Of a stretch of DNA of 64,000 nucleotides, positions 44,508-56,151 are shown one piece after another (the first letter of the stretch is position 1; every line of letters begins with the position of its first letter). The position numbers and the translations under genes were made by a program. Under the pieces are notes generated by a model. The model saw only the letters and a program-made list of their open reading frames with translations, searched no databases and had not been told where the DNA came from. Source of the DNA: Herbaspirillum sp. 3R11 (GTDB lineage: Bacteria > Pseudomonadota > Gammaproteobacteria > Burkholderiales > Burkholderiaceae_D); assembly GCF_004563925.1 (NCBI RefSeq), contig NZ_SPNJ01000001.1, forward strand, positions 310,001 through 374,000, in the 5' to 3' direction.

Positions 44508-46121
44508 ATGTCAGTCAAAGTCGCCATCGCCCAGATCAACAGCACCGTTGGAGATATCTCGGGCAATCGCAACAAAATCGTCGAATTCGCTCGCCGTGCC
44601 GCAGCGCTGGGTGCGGACATCGTCCTCACGCCGGAATTGTCGCTGGTAGGCTATCCGCCTGAAGACCTGTTGCTGCGTCAGGCATTCTACGCAAAAACCG
44701 ACGAAGCGTTGCAAGCGCTTACGGCCGAGCTGGCCGGGTTGAAAGACGTGCACGTCATCGTCGGTCATCCGGTGCTCAAGGATGGTGCCCGCTTCAATGC
44801 GGCATCGGTTCTGCTCAACGGCAAAATCACCGGCAGCTATCACAAGCTGGAGCTGCCCAACGACAGCGTGTTTGACGAGAAGCGCTACTTCACACCCGAC
44901 GGCACGCCGCTGGTGTTCGACGTCAAGGGCACGAAATTCGGCATCAACATCTGCGAAGACACCTGGTTCCCGCGCGCGCCTGCCCGCGCCAAGGAAGCCG
45001 GTGCGCAAGTCCTGCTGATCCTGAACGGTTCGCCGTACCACATGAACAAGCAGTCGCTGCGCCTCGACGTGATGCGCGACAACGTGACCAAGCAAGGCAT
45101 GCCGCTGGTGTTCGCCAATCTGGTGGGCGGCCAGGACGAATTGATTTTCGACGGTAATTCCTTCGCCATGGATATCGCCGGCGAATTGGTCGCCAGCCTG
45201 GCGCATGCGCAGGAAGATTTGCAGGTCATCGAATTCGACGGTGTGCAGATCCGCAATCCACAGATGGCGCCGGCGCTGTCGATTGAAGCGCAGGTGTACC
45301 AGGCGCTGGTGCTGGGCGTGCGCGATTACGTCGGCAAGAACGGTTTCCCTAGCGTGCTGATCGGTCTGTCCGGCGGTGTCGATTCGGCGCTGACGCTGGC
45401 CGTCGCGGTCGATGCGCTGGGCGCCGACAAGGTGCGCGCGATCATGATGCCGTCGCCTTACACCGCCGATATTTCCTGGATTGACTCGCGCGACATGGTC
45501 GAACGCATCAAGGTGCGCTACGACGAGATTTCGATCAACGATTGTTTCTCGGCCTTCCGCAGCACCTTGTCCGAAGAGTTCAAGGGACTCAAGGAAGACA
45601 CTACCGAAGAAAACATCCAGGCACGCATCCGCGGCACGCTGCTCATGGCGCTGTCCAATAAATACGGTTCCATCGTCCTCACCACCGGCAACAAGAGCGA
45701 GATGGCGGTGGGCTACTGCACGCTGTACGGCGACATGGCCGGCGGCTTCGCGGTGATCAAGGACATCGCCAAGACGCTGGTCTATCGTTTGTGCGCTTAC
45801 CGCAACAGCATTTCCGAAGTCATTCCCGAACGCATCCTGACACGTGCGCCGTCGGCCGAACTGCGTCCCGACCAGAAGGACCAGGATTCGCTGCCGCCGT
45901 ATGAAGTCCTCGACGCCATCATGCAGATGTACATGGAAGAAAATCTCGGCATAGTCGAGATCGAGCGGGCCGGTTACCAGAAGGAAGATATCGAGCGCAT
46001 CACGCGCCTGATCAAGATCAACGAATACAAGCGGCGCCAGGCGCCGGTGGGTATCCGGGTCACCCACAGGGCTTTCGGTCGCGACTGGCGATATCCGATT
46101 ACGTCAAGATTCCGCGAATAA
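44508..46121 (+). CDS. nadE: glutamine-dependent NAD+ synthetase
   Basis: This 537-residue two-domain enzyme has an N-terminal nitrilase-fold glutaminase (about 1-260) with triad Glu43 (TPELS), Lys113 (YHKLELPN) and Cys149 (NICEDTW). A C-terminal NAD synthetase (about 270-537) carries the ATP-pyrophosphatase loop SGGVDS at 288-293 and TTGNKSEMAVGYCTLYGDMAGG. It amidates deamido-NAD. ATG 44508 matches the conserved start MSVKVAIAQINSTVGD; an earlier start would add 19 residues. glnB follows 97 bp later, a sensible pairing of glutamine use with nitrogen sensing. Confidence 0.96.
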   Translation: MSVKVAIAQINSTVGDISGNRNKIVEFARRAAALGADIVLTPELSLVGYPPEDLLLRQAFYAKTDEALQALTAELAGLKDVHVIVGHPVLKDGARFNAASVLLNGKITGSYHKLELPNDSVFDEKRYFTPDGTPLVFDVKGTKFGINICEDTWFPRAPARAKEAGAQVLLILNGSPYHMNKQSLRLDVMRDNVTKQGMPLVFANLVGGQDELIFDGNSFAMDIAGELVASLAHAQEDLQVIEFDGVQIRNPQMAPALSIEAQVYQALVLGVRDYVGKNGFPSVLIGLSGGVDSALTLAVAVDALGADKVRAIMMPSPYTADISWIDSRDMVERIKVRYDEISINDCFSAFRSTLSEEFKGLKEDTTEENIQARIRGTLLMALSNKYGSIVLTTGNKSEMAVGYCTLYGDMAGGFAVIKDIAKTLVYRLCAYRNSISEVIPERILTRAPSAELRPDQKDQDSLPPYEVLDAIMQMYMEENLGIVEIERAGYQKEDIERITRLIKINEYKRRQAPVGIRVTHRAFGRDWRYPITSRFRE

Positions 46122-46149
46122 CATTACGTTGTTCAGCGCACATAATTAA

Positions 46150-46557
<408 letters not shown>

Positions 46558-46577
46558 CACCGTGAAGGGGAGATCGC

Positions 46578-47726
46578 ATGTCGGAGCAGCTTCGATGGTT
46601 GTTTCGAATTTTTCCGATCTTATTGTCAACGTGTTTGCTCTCCCCTGCACATGCCGACGCCGGCGTCTCCGATACCCGCATCCTGCTCGGGCAATCGGCC
46701 GGCATGTCGGGCCCCACGGCGCAATACGCGCGCCAGGCGCTGATCGGCGCCAAAGCCTATTTCGACAAGATCAACCTGCAAGGCGGCGTGAACGGCAGAC
46801 GCATTGAACTGCTGACTCGCGACGACCAATATTCCCCATCCCTGGCAGCCTACAACACGCGTCAGTTGATCGAGCGTGACGGCGTGTTTGCGCTGTTCGG
46901 ATTCGTCGGATGGCCGACCAGCCAGGCCGGTCTGCAGATCGCGTCGCGCTCGGGCGTGCCTTTTTTTGCCCCGTTCACCGGCGGTGCGCTCCATGCGCCT
47001 TTCGATCGCCATCTGTTTTCGATCCGTGCGAGCTATGCCGACGAATATGCCTACTTCCTGCGCAACATGAACTGGCTAGGCATACGCAAGCTGGCGCTGC
47101 TGTATCAGCAGGACCAGCACGGCGTGATGATCAAGCAAGACGTCGAAAATCGCGCACGCCGCGAGGCAATTGAGCTGACCAGCATCGGCATCAACCACGG
47201 CGGCGTCAACCTCGAGCCCCTGATCGACAAAACGCTGAGCGTGCAGGCCGACGTCGTCATGCTGGTTCAGGCCGATTCCCAGATCAACGCCCGCATCGTG
47301 CGCAGCTTGCGAAACCGCGGCTTCCTCGGGCAGTTCTTTGCCGTGTCCTTCGTCGGCAACAAGCAACTGGCCAGCGAACTGGGCGAGCTGGCGCACGGCA
47401 TCCTGGTCACGCAAGTGGTGCCGCTGCCGTGGCGCATTTCAATGCCGCTCGTTGCCGAATACCGCAAGCGCATGGCTGAGTCAGGTTACGAGGAATTCAC
47501 CGTCACCAGCCTGGAAGGCTATATTGCAGCCCGCGTGCTGGTGGAAGGCTTGAAGCGGGCGGGGCGCAATCTGACGCGCGAGCGCCTGATCCGCGCGCTC
47601 GAAAGCATCAATGCGCGCAATTACGACGGCGGCGGCTACGTCGTCAATTTCTCCGCCACCAACCATCAGGGTTCGATGTACGTGGACATTGCGACCATGA
47701 CCAAAGATGCGCGCTTCATGAACTGA
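46578..47726 (+). CDS. orphan ABC-type substrate-binding protein (Leu/Ile/Val family)
   Basis: This 382-residue periplasmic protein (Peripla_BP_6) has a signal peptide MSEQLRWLFRIFPILLSTCL cut after PAHA before DAGVS. Its features are ILLGQSAGMSGPTAQYARQA, YFDKINLQGGVNGRRIEL, a hinge region LGIRKLALLYQQDQHGV and YIAARVLVEGLKRAG near the end. GAAGGGGAG precedes ATG 46578. No permease or ATPase genes adjoin it, so it must share a transporter or act as a sensor. It starts 20 nt after glnB and is probably co-transcribed. Confidence 0.92.
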   Translation: MSEQLRWLFRIFPILLSTCLLSPAHADAGVSDTRILLGQSAGMSGPTAQYARQALIGAKAYFDKINLQGGVNGRRIELLTRDDQYSPSLAAYNTRQLIERDGVFALFGFVGWPTSQAGLQIASRSGVPFFAPFTGGALHAPFDRHLFSIRASYADEYAYFLRNMNWLGIRKLALLYQQDQHGVMIKQDVENRARREAIELTSIGINHGGVNLEPLIDKTLSVQADVVMLVQADSQINARIVRSLRNRGFLGQFFAVSFVGNKQLASELGELAHGILVTQVVPLPWRISMPLVAEYRKRMAESGYEEFTVTSLEGYIAARVLVEGLKRAGRNLTRERLIRALESINARNYDGGGYVVNFSATNHQGSMYVDIATMTKDARFMN

Positions 47727-47755
47727 AACCGTCAATTCGCGGGATCGTCCGATCT

Positions 47756-47783
47756 TTGCGATCGCCGTTGCATCTGATATAAA
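47756..47783 (+). promoter_or_regulatory. candidate promoter of the radical SAM gene
   Basis: TTGCGA (47756-47761) and TATAAA (47778-47783) are 16 nt apart. The LexA site begins one base after the -10, so bound repressor would block the promoter. Confidence 0.45.
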
Positions 47784-47784
47784 A

Positions 47785-47804
47785 TACTGTATATATGTAC
47801 AGTA
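47785..47804. promoter_or_regulatory. LexA (SOS) operator
   Basis: TACTGTATATATGTACAGTA fits CTGT-N8-ACAG exactly and differs at one base from the fully symmetric E. coli LexA consensus. It lies 24 nt before the radical SAM start and right after a -10 hexamer. The site predicts DNA-damage induction of that gene. Confidence 0.88.
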
Positions 47805-47828
47805 TTAAAATGCAGAGGCAATGAACCC

Positions 47829-49010
47829 ATGAGCAACTCCGGTTACCGCAAAGTGCCGTTGCAAATCACACAAGTACGCGAGAGCGAAGGCGAGACGTTC
47901 ACGCGCGTGTTCGACGCGCGCAAGGGGCGTGGTGCGGTCAGCAATATACAGGGGCGCTACGAGGTGGAGCAGCGCGTCGGCTTCGATGACGGCTGGGGTG
48001 TGCCTGAATCAGAAAATGGCGAAGGCGACGAACCGGCAGCCGTGCCCACCATCGTCACCGAGGAGACCGCCAAAACCATCATCAGCCGCAACAAGTCGCC
48101 CGACCTGCCGTTCAACGTGTCGCTCAATCCGTATCGCGGTTGCGAGCACGGCTGCGTGTATTGCTTTGCACGGCCCACGCATGCCTACCTCGGCCTGTCG
48201 CCGGGACTGGATTTCGAGAGCAGGATTTTCGCCAAGACCAACGCGCCTGAACTGCTGCTGCGCGAACTGGCGAAGCCATCTTATGTGCCAGAGACGATCA
48301 CCGTCGGCATCAACACCGACGCCTACCAGCCCTGCGAGCGCGAGCTGCAGATCACGCGGCGCGTATTGCAGATACTCAGCGATTGCCGGCATCCGGCTGC
48401 GCTGATCACCAAGTCCTCGCTGATCGAACGCGACATTGACATCCTCGCGCCGATGGCTGAACGGCGGCAGGTGATCGCCGCCGTCACCATCGCCACGCTC
48501 GATCCGGCGCTGGCGCGCAAGCTGGAGCCGCGCGCAGCCACGCCGACACGTCGCCTGCGCGTGATTCGTACGTTGGCCGAGGCGGGCATTCCGGTCAGCG
48601 TCAGCGTTGCGCCGGTGATTCCCTTCATCAACGAACCGGAACTGGAGGCCATTGTCGCGGCCGCCGCCGACGCTGGTGCGCGACGCGCCGGTTACACCGT
48701 GCTGCGCTTGCCGTGGGAAGTCAATCCGCTGTTCCAGCAATGGTTGCAGACTTACTTTCCGGAGCGCGCCAACCGTGTCATGAACCGCATTCGCGAGATG
48801 CGCGGCGGCAAGGACAACGACTCCGACTTCGCCACGCGCATGCGCGGGGAAGGCGTGTGGGCCGAGCTGATACGCCAGCGTTTTGAAAAGGCCGTGCAGC
48901 GCAGCGGCATGCATGAGCGCGGCTGGTTCGATATGCTCGACGCGTCCCAGTTCGTGGCGCCCGCACGGCCGGCGCGGGCGTCGCCGTCCGGTCAGTTCCA
49001 TTTGTTCTGA
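47829..49010 (+). CDS. PA0069-family radical SAM protein (Rv2578c/SPL-like)
   Basis: This 393-residue protein has its radical-SAM cluster motif as Cys105-x3-Cys109-x2-Cys112 (GCEHGCVYC) in NPYRGCEHGCVYCFARPTHA. The segments ITVGINTDAYQPCERELQITR and LITKSSLIERDIDILAPMA are typical of the spore-photoproduct-lyase-like branch. Function is not established; DNA repair or modification is the common guess. The LexA operator 24 nt upstream supports a damage-response role. The first 95 residues are variable and acidic. Confidence 0.9.
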   Translation: MSNSGYRKVPLQITQVRESEGETFTRVFDARKGRGAVSNIQGRYEVEQRVGFDDGWGVPESENGEGDEPAAVPTIVTEETAKTIISRNKSPDLPFNVSLNPYRGCEHGCVYCFARPTHAYLGLSPGLDFESRIFAKTNAPELLLRELAKPSYVPETITVGINTDAYQPCERELQITRRVLQILSDCRHPAALITKSSLIERDIDILAPMAERRQVIAAVTIATLDPALARKLEPRAATPTRRLRVIRTLAEAGIPVSVSVAPVIPFINEPELEAIVAAAADAGARRAGYTVLRLPWEVNPLFQQWLQTYFPERANRVMNRIREMRGGKDNDSDFATRMRGEGVWAELIRQRFEKAVQRSGMHERGWFDMLDASQFVAPARPARASPSGQFHLF

Positions 49011-49039
49011 CCGGCCGTGTGAGGCGTTACAGCGATGGT

Positions 49040-50050
49040 TTACTTCTCGCTGTCCAGATGCGCCATCGCATGCGCGGCATAGCGATCGCCCGCCGCGGCA
49101 TCGGCCGGAATCGCTTCTTCGATGCGCGCCAGATCCTGAGCGGTCAAGGTGAGCTTGAGTGCACCCAGTGATTCGGCCAGACGTTCCGGGCGACGTGCGC
49201 CGACCAGCGGCACGATGTCGCTGCCTTGCGCCAGCACCCAGGCGATCGCGACCTGTGCAGGCGTTGCTTGCTTGTCGGCGGCGACGCTGCGCAGCACGTC
49301 GATCAGCGACAGGTTATGCGCCAGATTGTCGGCCGAGAAGCGCGGACTGTGGCTGCGGAAGTCGTTCGCCGCCAGCTGGCGCGACGCATCCCAATGACCG
49401 CTGATGAGGCCGCGCGACAGCACGCCGTAGGCCGTGATGCCGATGCCGAGTTCGCGGCAGGTCGGCAGGATGTCCTTTTCGATGCCGCGCGAGATCAGCG
49501 AATACTCGATCTGCAAATCGGTGATCGGATGCACGGCGTGGGCGCGGCGCAAGGTGTCTGCACCGACTTCCGACAAGCCGATGTGACGCACGCGGCCGGC
49601 CTTGATTTCATCGGCGATGGCGCCGACGGTGTCTTCGATCGGCACGTTCGGATCAAGGCGTGCTGGACGGTAGATGTCGATATGGTCGGTGCCGAGACGG
49701 CGCAGCGTATAGGCCAGGAAATTCTTGACCGCCGCCGGACGGTTGTCCATGCCGACCCAGTTGCCGCCGGCGTCGCGCATGGCGCCGAATTTTACGCTCA
49801 GCTGGACCTTGTCGCGACTGTTGCCATCGCCTCCCGTGCTGCGCAGGGCCTCGCGGATCAGCATTTCGTTGTGCCCCATACCGTAGAAGTCGCCGGTATC
49901 GAGCAGCGTGACGCCGGCGTCCAGTGCGGCGTGGATGGTGGCGATGCCGGCTTGTTCATCGGCCGGGCCGTACAGATCGGACATGCCCATGCAGCCGAGG
50001 CCGAGAGCCGACGAAGACAGGCCGTTGCGGCCGAGTATGCGGTGTTCCAT
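49040..50050 (-). CDS. aldo/keto reductase lacking the usual catalytic histidine
   Basis: This 336-residue (beta/alpha)8 NADPH-dependent reductase has tetrad residues Asp51 and Tyr56 (LLDTGDFYG) and Lys87 (LSVKFG). The usual His of YxLHR is replaced by Ala130 in DIYRPARLD, a variant seen in one AKR subgroup. NADP-binding IVPLVGARRPERLAESLGAL lies near residue 285. The substrate is unknown. It is divergent from a LysR gene across 150 bp holding an inverted repeat, which suggests inducible control. Confidence 0.92.
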   Translation of the reverse strand: MEHRILGRNGLSSSALGLGCMGMSDLYGPADEQAGIATIHAALDAGVTLLDTGDFYGMGHNEMLIREALRSTGGDGNSRDKVQLSVKFGAMRDAGGNWVGMDNRPAAVKNFLAYTLRRLGTDHIDIYRPARLDPNVPIEDTVGAIADEIKAGRVRHIGLSEVGADTLRRAHAVHPITDLQIEYSLISRGIEKDILPTCRELGIGITAYGVLSRGLISGHWDASRQLAANDFRSHSPRFSADNLAHNLSLIDVLRSVAADKQATPAQVAIAWVLAQGSDIVPLVGARRPERLAESLGALKLTLTAQDLARIEEAIPADAAAGDRYAAHAMAHLDSEK

Positions 50051-50148
50051 GATGCTTCCTTCCAGTCAAAATGTGGGCGCGCCTGTCGAAGAAAGGGCGA
50101 TGGCAGCCGTTCTTTGGCGCATGGACGGTATTATCGGACTTGTTGAAT

Positions 50149-50186
50149 TTCGAATAAATAGCGTTAAAATGATTTCTTTATTCGAA
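50149..50186. promoter_or_regulatory. inverted repeat, candidate LysR operator
   Basis: TTCGAATAAA (50149-50158) and TTTATTCGAA (50177-50186) are exact inverted copies 18 nt apart, ending 14 nt before the LysR start in the AKR/LysR divergent region. The position suits an autorepressing LysR site. Confidence 0.55.
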
Positions 50187-50200
50187 TATCAATAATTATT

Positions 50201-51088
50201 ATGGACCGCTTGCAGGCAATGGAAGTATTCGTGCGCGTCGCCGAACTGGGCAGCTTCACCAAGACTGCCGAGCAGATGGGCTTGCCGGCGGCGACCGTGA
50301 CCAACGCCATCCAGGCGGTGGAAAAGCGCGTCGGCGTGCGCCTGCTGCAGCGGACCACGCGCAAGGTCACGCTGACCGATGACGGTGCTGCCTATCTTGA
50401 ACGTTGCCAGCGCTTGCTGGCGGAATTCCAGGATGTCGAAAACCTGTTCGACAACGAGCAGCCGCAAGGCGTGGTGCGTGTCGACCTGCCCGAACGGCTG
50501 GCGCACAAGAGCGTGATTCCGCGCCTGCCGGAATTCTTCGCGCGCTATCCGGACATCCGCGTCAAGCTCAACGCCAGCGACCGCTTCGTCGACCTGATCG
50601 GCGAAGGCGTCGACTGCGTGGTGCGCGTCGGCATCCTCAGCGACTCGACGTTGATTGCGCGCAGCATCGGCGCGATGGAGCAGATCACTTGCGCGTCCAG
50701 GGCCTATCTTGATCGTCACGGCCGTCCGCGTACGCTGGCGGAGCTGGAGCAGCACACCATGATCAATTACTTTTCCAGCCGCACCGGCCGCGAGCTGCCG
50801 TGGGAATACATGCAGAACGGCGAGCTGAAAACCTTGAAGCTGCGCGGCCAGGTATCGGTGGCGAGCTCGGAAGCATACATGGCGTGCTGCCTGGCGGGAC
50901 TGGGATTGGTGCAGGCGCCTTTGCTGGGCGCCGAGGACTTGCTGGCGCAGGGCGTGATCGAAGAAGTGCTGCCGGAGTTCAAACCGCCGCCGTTACCGGT
51001 AGCGATCGTGTATTCACACAACCGGCATCTGTCGCCGCGCGTGCGGGTGTTCGTCGACTGGCTGGCCGAGATACTGAAAATTCGCTAG
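50201..51088 (+). CDS. LysR-family regulator, probably of the adjacent aldo/keto reductase
   Basis: This 295-residue LysR protein has its helix-turn-helix at 1-60 (MDRLQAMEVFVRVAELGSFTKTAEQ, then LLQRTTRKVTLTDDG) and an effector domain at about 90-290 with the CrgA/YhjC-like pattern (VDLPERLAHKSVIPRLPEFF, ERF-type SEAYMACCLAGLGLVQAP). It is divergent from the aldo/keto reductase, the usual arrangement for a dedicated regulator. The effector is unknown. Confidence 0.92.
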   Translation: MDRLQAMEVFVRVAELGSFTKTAEQMGLPAATVTNAIQAVEKRVGVRLLQRTTRKVTLTDDGAAYLERCQRLLAEFQDVENLFDNEQPQGVVRVDLPERLAHKSVIPRLPEFFARYPDIRVKLNASDRFVDLIGEGVDCVVRVGILSDSTLIARSIGAMEQITCASRAYLDRHGRPRTLAELEQHTMINYFSSRTGRELPWEYMQNGELKTLKLRGQVSVASSEAYMACCLAGLGLVQAPLLGAEDLLAQGVIEEVLPEFKPPPLPVAIVYSHNRHLSPRVRVFVDWLAEILKIR

Positions 51089-51102
51089 CGGTTCCAGTGG
51101 CG

Positions 51103-51756
51103 CTAGCGGCTGGCCGGCGCGCTCGATTGCAGCAGCACGATGAGAGCACCCGAGCCTCCGTCTGCCGGCTGGGCCTGGCAAAAGGCGATGACTTCGTCCT
51201 TCTGCGCCAGCCAGTTGCGCACTTTCTGTTTCAGCACCGGCTCCTTGTTGACCGAGCCCAGGCCCTTGCCATGGATGATGCGCACGCAGCGCTGGCCGCG
51301 GCGGCGCGCCTGGCGCAGGAATTCGCCGAGCGCTTCGCGTGCTTCATCGCGGCGCAGGCCGTGCAGGTCGAGCTGGTTCTGGATTGCCCAATGACCGCGC
51401 CGCAATTTGCTGAGCACGTCGCTGCCTACGCCGGGACGCGCGAAGCTGAGGTTTTCGTCGGTGTCGAGCAGGGTGTCGAAGGTGAATTCGTCGGACAGCG
51501 ATTCCATCAACGCGGCCTGTTCGTCGGCGATGTGGTGGCGTGCGATCGGCAAGGGTTGTGGCGGGAACAGGGCGGCTTTTTCGTTGCTGCGCAGCGGCGC
51601 TATCTTGCCGACGCTGCTGCGGAAAATATCGGCTTCGGCGCGCAGGCGTTTTTCATCTTCCAGGCGCTGGCGTTCGGCGGCGAGGCGCGCTTCTTCCTGC
51701 GCCTTGAGATCCTTGCGCAATGACTTGAGCGCCGAAAAATCCTTTATAGTCGCCAT
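51103..51756 (-). CDS. Smr-domain protein
   Basis: This 217-residue protein has a charged coiled-coil N-terminus (about 10-45, KDLKAQEEARLAAERQRLEDEK) and a C-terminal Smr domain (about 128-210). The domain carries LDLHGLRRDEAREAL, CVRIIHGKGLGS and DGGSGALIVLL, the residues linked to nuclease activity in MutS2-type Smr domains. Stand-alone Smr proteins act on nucleic acids or ribosome collisions; the exact role here is unknown. It follows trxB on the same strand but a terminator lies between. Confidence 0.92.
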   Translation of the reverse strand: MATIKDFSALKSLRKDLKAQEEARLAAERQRLEDEKRLRAEADIFRSSVGKIAPLRSNEKAALFPPQPLPIARHHIADEQAALMESLSDEFTFDTLLDTDENLSFARPGVGSDVLSKLRRGHWAIQNQLDLHGLRRDEAREALGEFLRQARRRGQRCVRIIHGKGLGSVNKEPVLKQKVRNWLAQKDEVIAFCQAQPADGGSGALIVLLQSSAPASR

Positions 51757-51776
51757 GATCGCGCACCGGTGAAAAT

Positions 51777-51810
51777 TGAAAAAGCCCTCCCGCGATGAAG
51801 AGGGAGGGCT
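51777..51810 (-). terminator. intrinsic terminator of trxB
   Basis: AGCCCTCCC (51783-51791) pairs with GGGAGGGCT (51802-51810); the minus strand continues TTTTTCAATT. It sits between trxB and smr. Confidence 0.85.
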
Positions 51811-51838
51811 GAGGATTACAAGCTGATCGACAAGCTAA

Positions 51839-53137
<1,299 letters not shown>

Positions 53138-55468
53138 ATGACCAAGACCAGCCAAGCCTATACCCGCAACACCAAAGCCGCCGAAACTCCGCAGCTGCCG
53201 AGCAGGCTGGTGCGCCTCCTGTACGAAGCGCGCTGGCTGGCCATGGCGACCTTGCTGGTGTATTTGTCTCTGATCCTGCTGACCTATTCACGCAGCGACC
53301 CGGGCTGGTCGGTGGCCAATTCAGTGCCGCACCTGCATAACTGGGGCGGCCGCGTCGGCGCCTGGGTGGCTGACCTGATGCTGTACATCTTCGGCATGTC
53401 GACCTGGTGGTGGTGCGTGCTGCTGGGCCATTCCATCTGGCGGAGCTATCGGCACCTGGCCAATCGCTTCCTGATGCAGAAAGAGACCGAACCCGAGCAC
53501 CATCAGGAAGGCCTGATCCGCGCCATCGGCTTCGTATTCCTGCTGGCCGGCAGCCTTGGCATCGAATACATGCGCATGTACACCATGAAGGCGCCGATGC
53601 CGCGTGCGCCGGGCGGCGTGCTGGGCGAAATGATCGGCAGCGCGGCGCAGACCTCGCTCGGTTTCACCGGCGCCACGTTGTTGCTGTTGCTGCTGTTCGG
53701 ACTGGGCTTCAGCCTGTTCTTCCACGTCTCGTGGCTGGCTGCGGTTGAACGCATTGGCGGCGCGATTGAAGACGGCATTTTCTGGATCCGCAATTTCTAC
53801 TCGGCGCGCGAAGACCGCAAGGTCGGCCATGTCGCCGCCGTCAAACGTGAAGAAGTCGTGGTGCAGGAACGCGCCAAGATCGACGAAGCGCCGCCGATCC
53901 GCATCGAGCCGCAAGTGGTGGCGGTGCCGAAGTCGGAGCGCATCGAGAAGGAGCGCCAGACCAGCCTGTTCCAGGACATCGACTCCAGCCTGCCGCCGTT
54001 GTCGCTGCTGGACGAGGCACCGCCGGCGCAGCAGACGGTGTCCGTCGAAACGCTGGAATTCACCAGCCGCCTGATCGAGAAGAAACTGTCCGACTTCGGC
54101 GTCGAAGTCAAAGTGGTCGCCGCCTATCCCGGCCCGGTCATTACGCGCTACGAAATCGAACCGGCCACCGGCGTCAAGGGCAGCCAGATCGTCGGCCTGG
54201 CGCGCGACCTCGCACGCTCGCTGTCGCTGACCTCGATCCGTGTGGTGGAAGTCATCCAGGGCAAGAATTACATGGGCCTGGAGCTGCCCAATCCCAAGCG
54301 CCAGATCGTGCGCCTGACCGAGATTCTCAGCTCCAAGGTTTACAACGACAGCCATTCCAGCCTGACCATCGCGCTCGGCAAAGACATCGCCGGCAACCCG
54401 GTGGTGGCCGACCTTGCCAAGATGCCGCACTTGCTGGTCGCGGGTACGACGGGCTCGGGTAAATCGGTCGGCATCAACGCCACCATCCTGTCGCTGCTGT
54501 ACAAGTCGACGCCGAAACAGGTGCGCCTGATCCTGATCGATCCGAAGATGCTGGAGCTCTCCATTTATGAAGGCATCCCGCATCTGCTGGCGCCGGTCGT
54601 GACCGACATGCGCCAGGCTGGCCATGCGCTGAACTGGGCCGTGGCCGAGATGGAACGCCGCTACAAGCGCATGTCGAAACTGGGCGTGCGCAATCTGGCC
54701 GGCTACAACCAGAAGATCATCGACGCCGACAAGCGCGGCGAAAAGATCCCCAATCCATTCAGCCTGACGCCGGACGCGCCGGAGCCGCTGGAACAGCTCG
54801 AAACCATCGTCATCATCATCGACGAATTGGCCGACCTGATGATGGTGGTCGGCAAGAAGGTGGAAGAACTGATCGCGCGTATCGCACAAAAGGCGCGCGC
54901 GGCCGGCATCCATTTGATCCTCGCGACGCAGCGTCCTTCGGTCGACGTCATCACCGGGCTGATCAAGGCCAACGTGCCTACGCGCATTGCCTTCCAGGTC
55001 AGCAGCAAGATCGACTCGCGCACGATTCTCGACCAGATGGGCGCGGAAGCGCTGCTCGGCATGGGCGACATGCTGTACATGCCGCCCGGCACCGGCTTGC
55101 CGATTCGCGTGCATGGCGCCTTTGTTTCCGATGAAGAGGTCCACCGCGTGGTGGATCACCTGAAAGAGCAGGGGGAACCGAATTACATTGAGGGCATCCT
55201 AGAAGGAGGCGTTGCCGAAGATGCCGATGGGGCAGTCGGCGGTGGCGCTGCGGGTGGCACAGAAGGCGACGAACTTTATGATCAGGCCGTCGCGGTCGTG
55301 CTGAAAAACCGCCGGGCCTCGATTTCTCTGGTGCAGCGTCACTTGCGCATCGGCTACAACCGCGCCGCGCGTCTGCTGGAGCAGATGGAGCAAAGCGGCC
55401 TGGTGTCGACGATGCAATCGAACGGCAACCGGGAAATCCTCGTGCCGGCAGGAAATACTACGGAATAA
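53138..55468 (+). CDS. ftsK: DNA translocase FtsK
   Basis: This 776-residue septal translocase pumps chromosome ends to the dif site and activates XerCD. It has four membrane helices in the N-terminal domain (about 25-205), a short linker (about 220-330), alpha/beta motor domains with Walker A GTTGSGKS (Lys442) and Walker [16 protein letters not shown]-terminal gamma winged helix (about 705-770, [24 protein letters not shown]) reads KOPS. It is shorter than E. coli FtsK because the linker is short. lolA follows 11 nt later. Confidence 0.97.
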   Translation: MTKTSQAYTRNTKAAETPQLPSRLVRLLYEARWLAMATLLVYLSLILLTYSRSDPGWSVANSVPHLHNWGGRVGAWVADLMLYIFGMSTWWWCVLLGHSIWRSYRHLANRFLMQKETEPEHHQEGLIRAIGFVFLLAGSLGIEYMRMYTMKAPMPRAPGGVLGEMIGSAAQTSLGFTGATLLLLLLFGLGFSLFFHVSWLAAVERIGGAIEDGIFWIRNFYSAREDRKVGHVAAVKREEVVVQERAKIDEAPPIRIEPQVVAVPKSERIEKERQTSLFQDIDSSLPPLSLLDEAPPAQQTVSVETLEFTSRLIEKKLSDFGVEVKVVAAYPGPVITRYEIEPATGVKGSQIVGLARDLARSLSLTSIRVVEVIQGKNYMGLELPNPKRQIVRLTEILSSKVYNDSHSSLTIALGKDIAGNPVVADLAKMPHLLVAGTTGSGKSVGINATILSLLYKSTPKQVRLILIDPKMLELSIYEGIPHLLAPVVTDMRQAGHALNWAVAEMERRYKRMSKLGVRNLAGYNQKIIDADKRGEKIPNPFSLTPDAPEPLEQLETIVIIIDELADLMMVVGKKVEELIARIAQKARAAGIHLILATQRPSVDVITGLIKANVPTRIAFQVSSKIDSRTILDQMGAEALLGMGDMLYMPPGTGLPIRVHGAFVSDEEVHRVVDHLKEQGEPNYIEGILEGGVAEDADGAVGGGAAGGTEGDELYDQAVAVVLKNRRASISLVQRHLRIGYNRAARLLEQMEQSGLVSTMQSNGNREILVPAGNTTE

Positions 55469-55479
55469 AGACGTACACC

Positions 55480-56151
55480 ATGCAAATAAAAATACAGGCA
55501 TCACCTCTTCTGAACAAATGGCATGTCGCCGGAGTGACCGTTGCAATCGGTCTGAGCGGGGCCTTGTTTTCCGCACAGGCTGCGGCCAGCGCACTGGAGC
55601 AATTCAAGCAGTTCGTGGCGTCGACGCAATCGGCCAAGGGCGAGTTCGTGCAGCGCCTGGTCAAGACCGACAGCGGCACCGTCAAGGTGTCGAACACCTC
55701 GAGCGGCACGTTTGTGTTTTCGCGTCCTGGCAAATTCATCTGGACTTACCAGAAACCGTATGAGCAAGTCTTGCAGGCCGACGGCGACAAGCTGTTCATC
55801 TACGACAAGGACCTGAACCAGGTCACCACCAAGAAGCTGGGCAACGCGCTCGGCTCATCGCCGGCTGCGATCTTGTTCGGCAGCAACGACCTGGAAAAGA
55901 ATTTCACGCTGAAAGAGGGCGGCACCAAGGACGGCATGGAATGGCTGGAAGCCACACCCAAGACCAAGGACACGACCTTTGACCGCATCGGCATCGCCTT
56001 GAAGGACGGCGTGCCGCATGCGATGGAGTTGCGCGATTCGTTCGGGCAGACCTCGCTGCTGTCGTTCACCAACTTCGAGAAGAATCCGCCGTTGAAAGCG
56101 ACCAGCTTCACCTTCGTCGTGCCCAAGGGCGCCGACGTCTTCAATCAATAA
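55480..56151 (+). CDS. lolA: outer-membrane lipoprotein carrier protein LolA
   Basis: This 223-residue periplasmic chaperone moves lipoproteins from LolCDE to LolB. A signal peptide of about 37 residues ends [12 protein letters not shown]. The mature LolA fold shows [44 protein letters not shown] and [20 protein letters not shown]. It is coupled to ftsK upstream. Its stop codon lies inside a 16-bp tandem duplication (56145-56176). Confidence 0.95.
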   Translation: MQIKIQASPLLNKWHVAGVTVAIGLSGALFSAQAAASALEQFKQFVASTQSAKGEFVQRLVKTDSGTVKVSNTSSGTFVFSRPGKFIWTYQKPYEQVLQADGDKLFIYDKDLNQVTTKKLGNALGSSPAAILFGSNDLEKNFTLKEGGTKDGMEWLEATPKTKDTTFDRIGIALKDGVPHAMELRDSFGQTSLLSFTNFEKNPPLKATSFTFVVPKGADVFNQ

